NCBI GenBank assembly: GCA_045540715.1
Contig: JAZQHT010000001.1
Span: 62,001 to 126,000 of the forward strand
Source: UMGS1279 sp045540715
GTDB taxonomy: Bacteria; Bacillota; Clostridia; Oscillospirales; Acutalibacteraceae
Length of the DNA stretch: 64,000 nucleotides
Reading direction: 5' to 3'
Below are positions 63,201 through 64,000 of the stretch, piece by piece (position 1 is the stretch's first letter; each line of letters starts with the position of its first letter). Under the pieces are notes generated by a model that saw nothing but the letters and a program-made list of their open reading frames with translations, ran no database searches and was not told the origin of the DNA. A program made the position numbers and the translations under genes.

Positions 63201-63998
63201 ATGACTGTTATAATACATTCTAATTATTCTAAAGAAAATACAAAAGAAATACATAATAAAGTTGTTGAGATTTTAAAAGAAAATAACGTAACTGTTTTTT
63301 GCGATGATTATTCCGAAGAAACTCTCAAACAAGCTGATTTTATTATTACAATTGGTGGTGATGGTACAATAATTCACCACTCAAAATCAGCGGCATTTTT
63401 TAATAAACCAATTTTGGGCATAAATGCAGGAAGAGTTGGCTTTTTAACAGAGATTGAAAAAGACGAACTAAACCTTTTAACTTACGTTTTAAAGGGCGAA
63501 TATACAATTGAAGAACGTTCTATGCTAAAGGTTAAATTAAATAATGAGGTTTTTTATTGTTTAAACGATGCTGTTATAAGTAAAGGCGCTGCGTCTAGAA
63601 TGGTTGATATTACAGCTACTCTCAATGGTGAAAGTGTATTATATAGAGCAGATGGTTTAATTGTTGCAACTCCAACCGGATCAACAGCTTATTCGTTATC
63701 AGCCGGCGGACCTATCATTGAACCAAGTATTGATGCAATAATTTTGACACCTATTTGTGCGCAAAAGGCTTTTGCAAAAAGTATTGCAATAAACTCCAAT
63801 ACTTCGATTTGCTTGACCGTTAGTTGTCCTGATAACACAGAAGCATATTTAACAATTGATGGTGAAATTGCAAAAAAATTAAACATAACTGATAAAGTTG
63901 AAATATTTAAAGAAAATGATTGCAAAGTTCGATTAATTAAGATTAAAAACAAGAGTTTTTATAAAAAAATATCAGAAAAGTTGATGGCGGGAGAATAA
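63201..63998 (+). CDS. nadK: NAD kinase
   Basis: A 265-residue NAD/NADH kinase with IGGDGTIIHHS near 50 (the GGDG phosphate motif), GINAGRVGFLTE near 74, YCLNDAVISKG near 117 and PTGSTAYSLSAGGP near 158. It makes NADP. An AAAGGGG site lies before the ATG. Its stop TAA overlaps the next ATG, whose coding sequence runs past the window. Confidence 0.95.
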   Translation: MTVIIHSNYSKENTKEIHNKVVEILKENNVTVFCDDYSEETLKQADFIITIGGDGTIIHHSKSAAFFNKPILGINAGRVGFLTEIEKDELNLLTYVLKGEYTIEERSMLKVKLNNEVFYCLNDAVISKGAASRMVDITATLNGESVLYRADGLIVATPTGSTAYSLSAGGPIIEPSIDAIILTPICAQKAFAKSIAINSNTSICLTVSCPDNTEAYLTIDGEIAKKLNITDKVEIFKENDCKVRLIKIKNKSFYKKISEKLMAGE

Positions 63999-64000
63999 TG
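63998..64000 (+). other. Start codon of the next gene in the operon (only three bases visible)
   Basis: An ATG overlaps the nadK stop (TAATG), and a GGGAGA site precedes it inside nadK. In many clostridia argR follows nadK, but nothing of the protein is visible, so no name is given. Confidence 0.5.

Noticed and set aside
1..64000. CRISPR arrays, transposase genes, rRNA genes
   Set aside because: I saw no regularly spaced repeats, no transposase or integrase frame and no rRNA-like stretch.

Overview
The window reads as a chromosomal segment of an AT-rich, low-GC Gram-positive bacterium, most likely a member of the Clostridia. The reasons are strong AGGAGG-type ribosome sites, sigma-A style TTGACA-17-TATAAT promoters, a DUF2953 protein, a CpsB/CpsD/CapD capsule module, CdaA-CdaR, RNF-type proteins, TTG/GTG starts and a ZTP riboswitch on the purine operon. 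No ribosomal RNA, CRISPR array or intact mobile element was seen.

Region 1 (1-8,000) is rich in lipid and envelope genes: the end of plsX, a GT2-GtrA glycosyltransferase, two alpha/beta hydrolases, DUF2953, and a compact minus-strand operon (7954 down to 4098, probably on to 3458). That operon has an acyl-adenylating enzyme fused to a carrier domain, two PlsC-like acyltransferases, a free acyl carrier protein and an LRAT-like acyltransferase. It is the best candidate in the window for an undescribed system: a small acyl-activation and acyl-transfer line for an unknown lipid or lipopeptide. Region 2 (8,000-9,950) holds small accessory genes (flavin reductase-like, stand-alone TipAS, DUF5071), a tRNA-Pro and a possible decayed tRNA 3' end.

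Region 3 (9,980-18,775) is a pyrimidine operon, pyrC-carB-pyrK-pyrD-pyrF-pyrE-pyrB-pyrI, giving nearly the whole route to UMP but without carA. Region 4 (18,800-30,224) is a purine operon behind a promoter, ZTP riboswitch and terminator: purE-purC-purF-purM-purN-purO-AICAR transformylase-purD-purL. It uses a PurO-type IMP cyclohydrolase beside a separate AICAR transformylase instead of bifunctional PurH, and its PurF-like protein lacks the N-terminal catalytic cysteine. Between purL and rpe lies a 2.4-kb fragment of a phage/ICE-type polyvalent protein that has lost both ends.

Region 5 (32,700-42,785) carries rpe, a two-gene RnfC-RnfD pair without the other RNF subunits, a cysteine-rich protein, a transglutaminase-like lipoprotein, a degenerate LCP-like protein, and a capsule control module (Wzz-like, BY-kinase, PHP phosphatase, CapD-like dehydratase). 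Region 6 (42,784-57,763, minus strand) is housekeeping: mreB-like, comF, recD2, cdaR, cdaA, uvrC, tex, a P-loop protein, pgi, a D,D-carboxypeptidase, an SH3-C39 secreted protein and tRNA-Leu. Region 7 (57,830-64,000, plus strand) is the conserved clostridial order nusB-xseA-xseB-ispA-dxs-tlyA-nadK, with a further gene starting at the last three bases.

No stretch over about 300 bases is empty. The longest intergenic stretches (9604-9771, 9849-10047, 18776-18991, 38672-38805) are explained by terminators, promoters and the riboswitch listed below. All assignments come from reading motifs in the sequence; no database search was run.
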